Position numbers and translations under genes: made by a program. 64,000 nt of DNA. Origin: an uncultured Veillonella sp. GTDB taxonomy: Bacteria; Bacillota; Negativicutes; Veillonellales; Veillonellaceae. This document shows, piece by piece, positions 44,351-52,628 of this stretch; the stretch's first letter is position 1, and every line of letters begins with the position of its first letter. The DNA is taken from assembly GCA_900538355.1 (NCBI GenBank), contig UPXS01000003.1, forward strand, positions 62,001 through 126,000, read 5' to 3'. A model generated the notes under the pieces. That model made no database searches and was not told where the DNA came from. It saw only the letters and a list, made by a program, of their open reading frames with translations.

Positions 44351-45157
44351 ATGTTAAATAGTAAGTTAAAAAAATTAATCATTGGTGGTTGTATGTTGGT
44401 AATGGCCGGTACTGTAATTGGCGGTTGTGGATCTTCTACGCAAACAACTTCTAATAAACTAATTGTTGGTACTAATGCCACATTTGTACCATTTGAGTTT
44501 AAAGATGAAAAAACTCAAGACTACACAGGCTTTGATATTGAATTAATTCGTGCCATTGGTAAACGTATCAATAAAGACGTAGAGCTTAAGAATGTTGCTT
44601 TTGATGCTTTGATTCCAGCATTAAATACACATGATATTGATGTAGCTGCATCTGGTATGACGATTACCAAAGCTAGAAGTGAAAAGGTATTATTCTCTTC
44701 TCCATATTATGAAAATGCCCTTGCTGTAGTATATAAAGATGGTGCCAATATCACATCTCTTGATGATCTTAAAGGCAAGAAAATTGCTGCTCAATTAGGT
44801 ACTACTGGTGCAGATTTAGCACATAAAATCGAAGGAACTACTGTAAAAGAGTTTGACCATAGTAATGAAGCTTTGTTAGAATTACAAAATGGTGGTGCTG
44901 ATGCAACTGTTATTGATTTGCCTGTGGCTCAATATTACAGTACTAAACATCCAGATCAACATATTAAATTTATGGCATATCCAAATACAAAAGAATATTT
45001 GGGCTTAGCAATTAATAAAGATAATAAAGCTTTACAAGAACAAATTAATAAAGCAATTGCTGATATGAAGGCTGATGGTGAATTTAATACATTATATAAA
45101 AAATGGTTTAATGTAGATGCACCTGCTGATATGCCAGTAGTGGTAGAATTTAAATAA
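44351..45157 (+). CDS. Amino-acid ABC transporter substrate-binding lipoprotein
   Basis: Family 3 (SBP_bac_3) binding protein of 268 aa with a signal peptide and lipobox (IGGC, lipidated C26). The mature part begins LIVGTNATFVPFEFKDE, with TGFDIELIRAIGKRI and DVAASGMTITKARSEKVLFSSPYYE typical of polar and basic amino-acid binders such as GlnH or ArtJ. The exact ligand cannot be read off. ATG 44351 is preferred over the adjacent TTG 44348. It is followed by permease and ATPase genes in one operon with a strong promoter. Confidence 0.94.
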   Translation: MLNSKLKKLIIGGCMLVMAGTVIGGCGSSTQTTSNKLIVGTNATFVPFEFKDEKTQDYTGFDIELIRAIGKRINKDVELKNVAFDALIPALNTHDIDVAASGMTITKARSEKVLFSSPYYENALAVVYKDGANITSLDDLKGKKIAAQLGTTGADLAHKIEGTTVKEFDHSNEALLELQNGGADATVIDLPVAQYYSTKHPDQHIKFMAYPNTKEYLGLAINKDNKALQEQINKAIADMKADGEFNTLYKKWFNVDAPADMPVVVEFK

Positions 45158-45168
45158 TAGGAGAAATC

Positions 45169-45825
45169 ATGAGTTTTAATTGGGGGTTAATTGCGGATAA
45201 TTTACCGCTTTTATTACAAGGTGCACTTGTAACCGTAGAAATTACAGCTATGTCTGTTGGCTGTGGTTTCTTTATCGGTTTATTAGTAGCCTTAGCAAAT
45301 TTATCTAAATTTACTGTAGTTAGATTATTAGCAAAATGTTATGTAGATATCATTCGTGGTACACCACTATTGGTACAAATCTTCTTGATTTATTTTGCAT
45401 TGCCAATGATTACAGGACAACGTATTGATCCGTTTATTGCGGCTGTTACTGCATGTAGTATTAACTCTGGTGCATATGTATCTGAAATCTTCCGTGCTGG
45501 TATTCAATCTATCGATAAAGGCCAAATGGAAGCAGGTCGATCTCTTGGTTTAACTTGGGGTCAAACTATGCGTTATATCATCATGCCTCAAGCTTTCAAA
45601 GCAATTATCCCACCATTGGGTAATGAATTTATTGCTATGTTGAAAGACTCCTCCTTGGTTTCTGTAATTGGTTTCGAAGAATTGACACGTCGTGGTCAAT
45701 TGATTATTGCTAAAACGTATGCATCCTTTGAAATCTGGGGTACAGTTGCTGTTATTTACCTTATTATGACAGTAACAATTTCACAATTGGTTGGTTACCT
45801 TGAAAGGAAATATAGCATTAAATGA
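45169..45825 (+). CDS. Amino-acid ABC transporter permease
   Basis: Inner-membrane permease of the His/Glu/Gln/Arg family (218 aa, about five membrane helices). It has the DIIRGTPLLVQIFLIYFALP block and the cytoplasmic EAGRSLGLTWGQTMRYIIMPQAFK EAA loop that docks the ATPase. Only one permease is encoded, so a homodimer is likely. Its end overlaps the ATPase gene by 4 bp (ATGA). Confidence 0.95.
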   Translation: MSFNWGLIADNLPLLLQGALVTVEITAMSVGCGFFIGLLVALANLSKFTVVRLLAKCYVDIIRGTPLLVQIFLIYFALPMITGQRIDPFIAAVTACSINSGAYVSEIFRAGIQSIDKGQMEAGRSLGLTWGQTMRYIIMPQAFKAIIPPLGNEFIAMLKDSSLVSVIGFEELTRRGQLIIAKTYASFEIWGTVAVIYLIMTVTISQLVGYLERKYSIK

Positions 45826-46541
45826 TTAAATTAGAAAATGTACATAAATCCTTTGGTAAAAATGAAGTATTAAAGGGCATTGATTTACATATAGAAAAAG
45901 GTCAAGTTGTCGTTATCATCGGTCCATCTGGTTCTGGTAAAAGTACAGTTTTGCGTACCATGAATTACTTGGAAGAGCCTACATCTGGCAAGGTAATTGT
46001 AGATGGTATGGATCTTTCTGATAAGTCTAAACTCAATGAAGTTCGTGCTGAAGTAGGAATGGTATTCCAAAACTTTAATCTTTTCCCACATATGACAGTA
46101 ATGGAAAATTTAACGTTAGCTCAAACTAAGGTTCGTAAAACTTCAAGTGATGAAGCTAAGAAAATCGGACAAGCTTTACTTGATCGCGTTGGGTTAGGCG
46201 ATAAAGCTAATGCATATCCTGACTCCTTATCTGGTGGTCAAAAGCAACGTGTTGCCATTGCTCGTGCTCTAGCGATGAAACCAAAAGTTATGCTATTTGA
46301 TGAACCTACATCTGCACTCGATCCAGAAATGGTTCGTGAGGTTCTAGATGTAATGAAGTCTCTCGCAGAAGAAGGTATGACAATGGTTATTGTTACTCAT
46401 GAAATGGGCTTTGCCAAAGAAGTAGCTGACCGTGTATTATTTGTAGATGGTGGGTTGATTTTGGAAGATGATACTCCTGAAAATGTATTTGATGCTCCAA
46501 CAAATGAGCGAACAAAATTATTCTTGTCGAAAATTTTATAA
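45822..46541 (+). CDS. Amino-acid ABC transporter ATP-binding protein (GlnQ-like)
   Basis: ATPase of the polar amino-acid uptake family, 239 aa. It carries Walker A GPSGSGKST, Q-loop MVFQNFNLFPHMTV, signature LSGGQKQRVAIARAL, Walker B VMLFDEPTSALDPE and the VTHEMGFAKEVADRV H-loop segment that marks GlnQ/HisP-type proteins. It is the last gene of the operon and is followed by a long terminator hairpin. Confidence 0.96.
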   Translation: MIKLENVHKSFGKNEVLKGIDLHIEKGQVVVIIGPSGSGKSTVLRTMNYLEEPTSGKVIVDGMDLSDKSKLNEVRAEVGMVFQNFNLFPHMTVMENLTLAQTKVRKTSSDEAKKIGQALLDRVGLGDKANAYPDSLSGGQKQRVAIARALAMKPKVMLFDEPTSALDPEMVREVLDVMKSLAEEGMTMVIVTHEMGFAKEVADRVLFVDGGLILEDDTPENVFDAPTNERTKLFLSKIL

Positions 46542-46556
46542 TAATATTTTCTAACA

Positions 46557-46606
46557 TAAAAGGAAGTAAGTTCTGAAATTCAGAGTTTGCTTCCTTTTTT
46601 TGTATT
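46557..46606 (+). terminator. Intrinsic terminator after the amino-acid importer operon
   Basis: A long hairpin of about 19 pairs (46558-46576 with 46580-46598, core AGGAAG/CTTCCT, some G-U pairs) is followed by seven T. Confidence 0.9.
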
Positions 46607-46980
46607 TTTAAAGATAACCAAATTTGTAGATATTTAATTTCTTAATATATAAATCGATTTATACCTATTAATAAATTTTATGACCTGTTTTTGCTAAATC
46701 TGTTTAACCCTAGAATATAAGCTCTTTTATGGATTTCTTAATCTATAAAATACGATTATTGCTATAAATATTTGTGATATATAAATATTTTATACATATA
46801 TATTTTGGAGTAATAATATTTAATTCATATATTTTTATGATTATAAAATTATGTAATAATTTAATATGCTATTCGGAAATATTTATAATATAGATAAATA
46901 AAGGTTTTAATGTAGTTTTTAGGGTATGAATTATCAATAAGATATATTTGTATATTCATTAAAAGTGTTAATATTATTGT
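46607..46980. other. Extremely AT-rich gene-free stretch
   Basis: No gene, structured RNA or repeat family is supported. The only feature is a perfect 14-bp palindrome ATAAATCGATTTAT at 46649-46662. The AT richness makes chance symmetry likely. Such tracts can bind nucleoid proteins or act as UP elements, but nothing here proves it. Confidence 0.5.
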
Positions 46981-47009
46981 TTGATATTTTATACATGCTG
47001 TGTTATGAT
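46981..47009 (+). promoter_or_regulatory. Promoter of the cold-shock gene
   Basis: TTGATA at 46981-46986 and TATGAT at 47004-47009 are spaced 17 bp, with a TGT extended -10. The leader would be only about 50 nt, too short for the long thermosensing leader of Escherichia coli cspA. Confidence 0.65.
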
Positions 47010-47064
47010 ACAAGTGTAGTGCAAGACAGTAAGACAATATATATATTTTTAGGAGGATGTTACC

Positions 47065-47262
47065 ATGTTAGGTAAAGTAAAATGGTTTAGCGCAGAAAAA
47101 GGTTATGGTTTTATTGAACGTGAAGACGGTAGCGATGTATTCGTACATTACTCTGCGATCCAAGACGAAGGCTTCAAATCTTTGACAGAAGGTCAAAATG
47201 TAGAGTTTGATATCGTTGATGGTAACCGTGGCCCTCAAGCTGCTAACGTTGTAAAAGCGTAA
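47065..47262 (+). CDS. Cold-shock domain protein (CspA family)
   Basis: Single-stranded RNA/DNA-binding chaperone that melts mRNA structure. The 65-aa protein is one cold-shock domain with KWFSAEKGYGFIE (RNP1 region) and DVFVHYSAI (RNP2). AGGAGG lies just before the ATG. It is monocistronic, with its own promoter and terminator. Confidence 0.97.
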   Translation: MLGKVKWFSAEKGYGFIEREDGSDVFVHYSAIQDEGFKSLTEGQNVEFDIVDGNRGPQAANVVKA

Positions 47263-47300
47263 TAACATACCAAAAAATACATAAAAGCAACATATAAAGA

Positions 47301-47331
47301 AACTCCGATATCGCATGATATTGGAGTTTTT
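47301..47331 (+). terminator. Intrinsic terminator after the cold-shock gene
   Basis: AACTCCGATATC (47301-47312) pairs with GATATTGGAGTT (47317-47328) over a GCAT loop, ending in a T-run. Confidence 0.88.
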
Positions 47332-47433
47332 CGATTGTTACTGGAAATAATATTTATAATTCTGCAAAAAATATAAAAATTCTTTTGAAAAAAAGAGGAG
47401 TTTTATACCTTGATGTAGAAATACTAAATATAA

Positions 47434-47476
47434 CACGAGAGATAAGTAAAAAATTACTACACACTCGTATCTCGTG
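47434..47476 (+). promoter_or_regulatory. Leader hairpin upstream of hpf
   Basis: CACGAG (47434-47439) can pair with CTCGTG (47471-47476) around a 31-nt AT-rich loop, ending about 15 nt before the hpf ribosome site. It might influence translation of hpf; this is inferred from position. Confidence 0.3.
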
Positions 47477-47503
47477 GATGATTTTTAGAAAGGGTGTTGA
47501 CTT

Positions 47504-48031
47504 ATGAAAGTAGCAATCAGAGGTAAAAACATTGAAGTGACAGATGCTCTAAGAGCATACATCGAAAAAAGATTGAGCAAATTAACTCGTTACTTCGATG
47601 ATGAGTTAGATGCACAAGCGGTTTTATCCGTTGTTAAAGATAAATCTACTGTTGAACTTACATGCTTCGTTGATAAGATCGTTCTTCGCGGTGTAGAAAC
47701 AAACGATGATATGTATGCAGCTATTGATTTAGTAATAGACAAGATCGTACGTCAAATCCATAAACATAAAACTCGTTTAGCAAAACGCTTCAAAAAACAA
47801 GAAGCTTTCCATCCTGAAGCTTTAGCAGCTCCTGTAGAAGAGGAAACTATAGAAGTTGTAAAACGGAAACACTTTGCAGTACGTCCTATGGATGTAGAAG
47901 AAGCTATCTTACAAATGAATCTTATTGGCCATGACTTCTTTATGTTCTTCAATGCTGAAACAGAAGCAATGAACGTAGTATATCGTAGACATGATGGATT
48001 CTATGGTTTGATTGAGCCAGAATTACAATAA
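47504..48031 (+). CDS. hpf: Ribosome hibernation promoting factor, long form
   Basis: Binds the decoding centre of idle ribosomes, and its C-terminal domain joins two 70S particles into a 100S dimer. The 175-aa length and two-domain build are those of long HPF: an N-terminal domain (1-100) with IRGKNIEVTDALRAYIEKRLSKL, and a C-terminal domain (about 118-175) with KHFAVRPMDVEEAILQMNLIGHDFFMFFN. It stands directly upstream of secA, an order also seen in other Firmicutes, but strong terminators separate the two. Confidence 0.96.
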   Translation: MKVAIRGKNIEVTDALRAYIEKRLSKLTRYFDDELDAQAVLSVVKDKSTVELTCFVDKIVLRGVETNDDMYAAIDLVIDKIVRQIHKHKTRLAKRFKKQEAFHPEALAAPVEEETIEVVKRKHFAVRPMDVEEAILQMNLIGHDFFMFFNAETEAMNVVYRRHDGFYGLIEPELQ

Positions 48032-48097
48032 CCTATAATATCGGCTGACAATAATCCTAACTCCTTTCTACTTTTTAAATCAGCCGATTATTATATC

Positions 48098-48133
48098 AAG
48101 GTGGATGACCATTTTGAGTCATCCACCTTTTTT
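48098..48133 (+). terminator. Intrinsic terminator after hpf
   Basis: AAGGTGGATGAC (48098-48109) pairs with GTCATCCACCTT (48118-48129), followed by six T. A longer-loop hairpin TCGGCTGA/TCAGCCGA (48041-48048, 48080-48087) precedes it. Confidence 0.92.
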
Positions 48134-48156
48134 ATAAAATGCTATAAATAATCGTG

Positions 48157-48201
48157 AAATGCCTTGAATTCTTTGACTATTCAAGGCATTTTCGTTATAA
48201 T
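48157..48201 (+). promoter_or_regulatory. secA promoter with inverted repeat around the -35
   Basis: TTGACT (48173-48178) and TATAAT (48196-48201) are 17 bp apart. AAATGCCTTGAAT (48157-48169) and ATTCAAGGCATTT (48179-48191) form a perfect 13-bp inverted repeat whose 9-nt centre contains the -35. This is the layout of an operator; a hairpin role in the upstream transcript is the alternative. Confidence 0.65.
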
Positions 48202-48247
48202 AAATTAGATAAAATAATGTAAGATGTCCTATAGAGGAGTGATTTGT

Positions 48248-50683
48248 TTGTTAAGCTTTTTACAAAGGCTATTAGGCAATAATAACGCAAAAGAAATTAA
48301 AAAAATGCGTGCTATTGCTGATCATATTAATGAAATTGAACCGAATTATGTTAAATTAAGTGATGCTAACTTAGTAGCAAAAACCGATGAGTTTAAACGT
48401 CGTTTGCAAAAAGGGGAAACGTTAGACGACATTTTGCCAGAAGCATTTGCTGTAGTTCGCGAAGCATCTAAACGCGTGTTAGGCATGCGTCATTTTGATG
48501 TACAGTTGATCGGTGGTATTTGCCTTCATAGAGGTAATATCGCGGAAATGCGTACTGGTGAAGGTAAAACATTAGTTGCTACATTGCCAGTATATCTAAA
48601 TGCTTTGACAGGTAATGGTGTACATGTTGTTACAGTAAATGATTATTTGGCTACTCGTGATAGTGAACAAATGGGTCGTTTATATAACTTCTTAGGCCTT
48701 TCTACAGGTCTTATTGTGGCTAATCTCGATTTTAACCAACGTAAAGAAGCATATGCATGCGATATTACATATGGTACAAATAATGAGTTTGGTTTTGACT
48801 ATTTGCGCGATAACATGGTATCCGATGTAGCTCAAATGGTACAACGTCCATTGAATTACGCAATTGTCGATGAAGTTGACTCTATTCTTATCGATGAAGC
48901 GAGAACTCCATTATTTATTTCTGGTCCTGGTCAACGTTCCACAGATAATTACTACAAGTTAGCTAAAATTGTTCCTCATCTTGTAAAAGATGAAGATTAT
49001 ACGATTGATGAAAAACAAAAGACTATTGCACCTACTGACTCTGGTATCGCAAAAGTCGAAAAAATGCTTGGTGTTGAAAACTTGTATGATGCTGAAAACA
49101 TCGAGTTGAACCATCTACTTGGTGCCTCTCTACGTGCTTATGCTATGATGCATCGCGATACGGATTACGTAGTTAAAGATGGTGAAGTTGTTATTGTCGA
49201 TGAATTTACAGGTCGTTTGATGTTTGGTCGTCGTTATTCTGATGGCTTACATCAAGCTATCGAAGCTAAAGAAGGATTGAAGGTTGAACGTGAAAGTCAA
49301 ACATTGGCTTCCATTACATTCCAAAACTATTTCCGTATGTATAATAAGCTTGCTGGTATGACTGGTACAGCAAAAACAGAGGAAAAAGAATTCATCGATA
49401 TTTACGGTTTGGAAGTATTGCCTATTCCTCCAAATAAGCCATTAGCCCGTGTAGATTTGCCAGATCAAATCTTTAAAACTAAGGCTGCTAAATATCGTGC
49501 TGTAGTACGTAATGCTGTAGAACGCCATCAAACTGGTCAACCTATCTTGATTGGTACTACATCTATTACACAATCTGAAGAGCTTTCAGATATGTTATTA
49601 CGTGCAGGCGTACCACATAAAGTATTGAATGCAAAACATCATGAAAAAGAAGCTGAAATTGTTGCCGATGCTGGTCAAATGGGCATGGTAACAATTGCTA
49701 CAAACATGGCAGGTCGTGGTACTGATATTACATTAGGGGAAGGTGTACCTGAATTAGGTGGCTTAGCTATCCTAGGTACTGAACGTCATGAAAGTCGCCG
49801 TATCGATAATCAGTTGCGTGGTCGTGCTGGTCGTCAAGGTGACCCAGGTTCCTCTCAATTCTTCTTATCCTTAGAAGATGATTTGATGCGTATCTTTGGT
49901 GCTGACAATATTACAGGCATCATGGATAAACTTGGCATGGAAGAGGATGAACCTATTGAGCATTCTTTGATTACTAAATCTATTGAACGTGCTCAAAAGA
50001 AAGTAGAGGATCATAACTATAATATTCGTAAATATGTACTCGAGTATGATGATGTTATGAATCAACAACGTGAAGTATTATACGAACAACGTCGTCGTAT
50101 TTTACGTAATGAGTCCTTACGTGACACAATCAATGAAATGATTGATAAACTTGTTACTGAATCTGTAGATGCTTATGCAGATGAAAAATTATATCCAGAA
50201 GAATGGGATTACGAAGGTCTCTACAAGCACTTGAGTCAATATTTCTTAACCGAAGATATTATGACTCCTCAAGATATGGAAGAATATAGTCGTCAAGAAT
50301 TATTAGAACGCTTGCTTGAAATTGCTCATGCTGAGTACCAAGATCGCGTTGATATGCTTGGTGATGCTATGTTTGGCCAACTTGAAAAGGCTATTATGTT
50401 GCGCGTTGTTGATAACAAATGGATGGAACATTTGGATAATATGGATATGTTGCGTGAAGGTATCGGCCTTCGTGCATATGGCCAAAAAAATCCATTGGTG
50501 GAATATAAATTTGAAGCCTTTGATATGTTCCAAAACATGATTGCTGCTATCCAAGATGAAACAATCATGGCGTTGTACAAAATTCGTGCACAATTGATTC
50601 AAGAAATTGAAGAACCAGTTGACCACTTAGAAGGTGCACAACCCCATCATGAAGATGTGTTGGAGCCACAAAACATAGATTAA
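48248..50683 (+). CDS. secA: Protein translocase subunit SecA
   Basis: ATPase motor that pushes preproteins through SecYEG. TTG 48248 is chosen as start (811 aa, MLSFLQRLLGNN) because GAGGAG lies 8 nt upstream; the ATG at 48224 precedes the ribosome site. Visible motifs are MRTGEGKT (Walker A), VDEVDSILIDEARTP (DEAD-like Walker B), the preprotein cross-linking domain, TNMAGRGTDI and QLRGRAGRQGDPG, and the C-terminal helical scaffold. The tail ends after a short acidic linker and lacks the cysteine-rich zinc motif that binds SecB in other bacteria. The promoter has a striking inverted repeat. Confidence 0.97.
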   Translation: MLSFLQRLLGNNNAKEIKKMRAIADHINEIEPNYVKLSDANLVAKTDEFKRRLQKGETLDDILPEAFAVVREASKRVLGMRHFDVQLIGGICLHRGNIAEMRTGEGKTLVATLPVYLNALTGNGVHVVTVNDYLATRDSEQMGRLYNFLGLSTGLIVANLDFNQRKEAYACDITYGTNNEFGFDYLRDNMVSDVAQMVQRPLNYAIVDEVDSILIDEARTPLFISGPGQRSTDNYYKLAKIVPHLVKDEDYTIDEKQKTIAPTDSGIAKVEKMLGVENLYDAENIELNHLLGASLRAYAMMHRDTDYVVKDGEVVIVDEFTGRLMFGRRYSDGLHQAIEAKEGLKVERESQTLASITFQNYFRMYNKLAGMTGTAKTEEKEFIDIYGLEVLPIPPNKPLARVDLPDQIFKTKAAKYRAVVRNAVERHQTGQPILIGTTSITQSEELSDMLLRAGVPHKVLNAKHHEKEAEIVADAGQMGMVTIATNMAGRGTDITLGEGVPELGGLAILGTERHESRRIDNQLRGRAGRQGDPGSSQFFLSLEDDLMRIFGADNITGIMDKLGMEEDEPIEHSLITKSIERAQKKVEDHNYNIRKYVLEYDDVMNQQREVLYEQRRRILRNESLRDTINEMIDKLVTESVDAYADEKLYPEEWDYEGLYKHLSQYFLTEDIMTPQDMEEYSRQELLERLLEIAHAEYQDRVDMLGDAMFGQLEKAIMLRVVDNKWMEHLDNMDMLREGIGLRAYGQKNPLVEYKFEAFDMFQNMIAAIQDETIMALYKIRAQLIQEIEEPVDHLEGAQPHHEDVLEPQNID

Positions 50684-50691
50684 GATTTGTG

Positions 50692-50741
50692 AATGGCACG
50701 TTGCTCAATGGGATTTCCTTCTGGGCAACGGCCATTTTTCT
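50692..50741 (+). terminator. Intrinsic terminator after secA
   Basis: An imperfect stem (50692-50707 with 50722-50736; AATGGC and CGTTGC pairing with GCAACG and GCCATT) is followed by a T-run. Confidence 0.8.
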
Positions 50742-50804
50742 ATTTTATTAAGGTGATAGTTTATCGATGTAATAAGCTAATAAGTTAAAGGTGGTGAACA
50801 TAAA

Positions 50805-51912
50805 TTGTTAGAAGATTTAAAACCTATTATTTCTAATCTAGAAGAACGTATTTATGGAATGAGGGATTCACTTTAACATCGCTCAGAAAGAAGATCGAAT
50901 CTTTACACTTGATGTGCAAATGAGCGACCCTACATTTTGGGATGACCCAGACAAGGCTCGTGAGATTTCTCAAGAAGCCACACAATTGAAAAATGCTGTA
51001 GAAAGCTATAAACAACTTGTTAGTGATATTGAAGATGCTAATGTAATGCTTGAGATGGCAATAGAGGAAGATGATCGTTCTCTAGAAGGTGAAATCAAGG
51101 ATTATGTTCAACAAATAGAAGAAACGGTAGAAAAACAAGAAGTTCTTTTATTGCTTAGTGGTGAATATGATGCTAATAATGCGATTTTAACATTCCATGC
51201 TGGTGCAGGTGGCACAGAGGCACAAGATTGGTGTTCCATGCTGATTCGCATGTACTTGCGTTGGGCTGAAAAAGCAGGATTCTCTATTGAATTGATGGAT
51301 GAACAACCAGGTGATGAGGCGGGCACAAAATCTGCTACATTTTTAATTAAAGGTGAAAATGCCTTTGGTTATTTGAAATCTGAAAAAGGTGTACATCGTC
51401 TAGTACGTATTTCACCATTTGATGCTGCTGCACGTCGTCATACATCCTTTGCTGCTGTTGATGTAATGCCGGAAATTGATGATACAGTAGAAATTAATAT
51501 TGATATGAAAGATGTACAAGTAGATACATATAGAGCTAGCGGTGCTGGTGGTCAGCATATTAATAAAACAGATTCTGCTGTACGTATGACGCATAGACCA
51601 ACAGGTATCGTAGTACAGTGTCAAACTCAACGTTCTCAAATGCAAAATAGGGAACAAGCATTACGTTTATTGCGTGCTAAATTATTTGAATTAGAATTAG
51701 AAAAACAAGCAGAACTTAAAGAGCAAATTGGTGGTACCTATCAAGCGATTGAATGGGGTAGTCAAATTCGGTCGTATGTATTCCACCCATATAATCTCGT
51801 TAAGGATCATCGCACAGGGGTTGAAACAGGGAATGTACAATCCGTTATGGATGGTAATTTAGATCAATTTATGGAAGGTTTCTTGAAAAAAGAAGCGAAT
51901 TTAACAATTTAG
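50805..51912 (+). CDS. prfB: Peptide chain release factor 2 (programmed +1 frameshift)
   Basis: Terminates translation at UGA and UAA. The gene is in two frames: TTG 50805 to CTT 50871-50873 (23 codons, ending MRDSL), an in-frame TAA at 50874-50876, then +1 reading from AAC 50875 to 51912, giving 368 aa, the normal RF2 length. The downstream frame has a TGA at 50860-50862 and no start before 50914, so the shift is required for the family N-terminus. RF2 marks are the SPF anticodon-like tripeptide (RISPFDAAARRHTSF) and the GAGGQHINKTDSAVR catalytic GGQ loop. The usual site is CUU-UGA-C; this one is CUU-UAA-C. Confidence 0.93.
50862..50877 (+). promoter_or_regulatory. prfB: prfB +1 frameshift signal, AGGGATTCA-CTT-TAA-C
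   Basis: An AGGG Shine-Dalgarno-like element sits at the same codon distance from CTT as in known prfB sites, and CTT is followed by a stop and C. The stop is TAA, not the usual TGA. Confidence 0.8.
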
Positions 51913-51920
51913 GAGTTCTT

Positions 51921-52616
51921 ATGAAAAAGTTTTTACTATTCCTATTAGTGCTGATTATTGCTTTAGCAGCAGCAACTCAATTTTTATTACCTTCTTATAT
52001 TAGTTCCCGTATTGAAAAACAGTTAAATGATTCACTAAAACCATCTGCTCAAACGGTAAATGTTGAGTCTCAACCAGGATTTAAATTACTCTATGGTGAA
52101 GCTGATCATGTATATGGTTCTTTAGATGATGTAAAACTTGGTAAATTAAACTTTGCAAACTTCAATTATGATGCAACACAAATTCTTGTAAATCCAATTT
52201 CATTATTGGCTAGCCAAGAAATTGATGTAGTAAGTGTAGGTAGTTCTAGTATCGAAGGTACTGTGACTAATGAAGATTTGGCTAAATTCTTAAGCACTCA
52301 AGCTGGTAGTGAAATTCAAGATGTAAAAGTAAACATCAATAAAGATAACATCAGCTTAACTGGTAACATGAATGTTGGTATGGTATTTAAAGGTTCTGTT
52401 AGATTAGATGGCAACTTAGAATTAAAGGATAATACTTTACTATTCGCACCTAAAAAGTTCACCATTAATGGCGCTACTATCCCAGGTTTGACATCTAATG
52501 TATTAGAGGCTACAGAAGTTTATAACTTTAATAACTTCCCAATTCCTGTGAAAGCTGAAAGCTTAACTGTTGATAATGGTGAAATTCACATCAAAGTTAA
52601 ACCTGTACTTAATTAG
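51921..52616 (+). CDS. DUF2993 family envelope protein
   Basis: A 231-aa protein with an N-terminal hydrophobic helix (about 3-22; signal peptide or anchor) followed by a beta-rich body of the DUF2993 type: SRIEKQLNDSL, the IDVVSVGSSSIEGTVTNEDLAKFL segment, and late ATEVYNFNNFPIPVKAESLTVDNGEIHI. The actinobacterial relative LmeA acts in envelope glycolipid metabolism; here the function is unknown. It lies 8 bp after prfB and 12 bp before the DUF5693 gene, so it seems part of an envelope-linked operon. Confidence 0.85.
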   Translation: MKKFLLFLLVLIIALAAATQFLLPSYISSRIEKQLNDSLKPSAQTVNVESQPGFKLLYGEADHVYGSLDDVKLGKLNFANFNYDATQILVNPISLLASQEIDVVSVGSSSIEGTVTNEDLAKFLSTQAGSEIQDVKVNINKDNISLTGNMNVGMVFKGSVRLDGNLELKDNTLLFAPKKFTINGATIPGLTSNVLEATEVYNFNNFPIPVKAESLTVDNGEIHIKVKPVLN

Positions 52617-52628
52617 AAAGGATTTATC

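Noticed and set aside
46607..46980. Origin of replication or mobile-element scar in the AT-rich gap
   Set aside because: There are no DnaA-box clusters, no direct or terminal inverted repeats and no neighbouring dnaA, dnaN or transposase gene.
50874..50876. The in-frame TAA in prfB as a disabling mutation
   Set aside because: It is at exactly the position of the programmed frameshift in other bacteria, with the slippery CTT and upstream AGGG, and the rest of the gene is intact.
50914..51912. prfB read as a gene starting at ATG 50914
   Set aside because: This would drop the conserved RF2 N-terminus, which is present upstream in the other frame with a CTT-stop-C shift site. No ribosome site precedes 50914.
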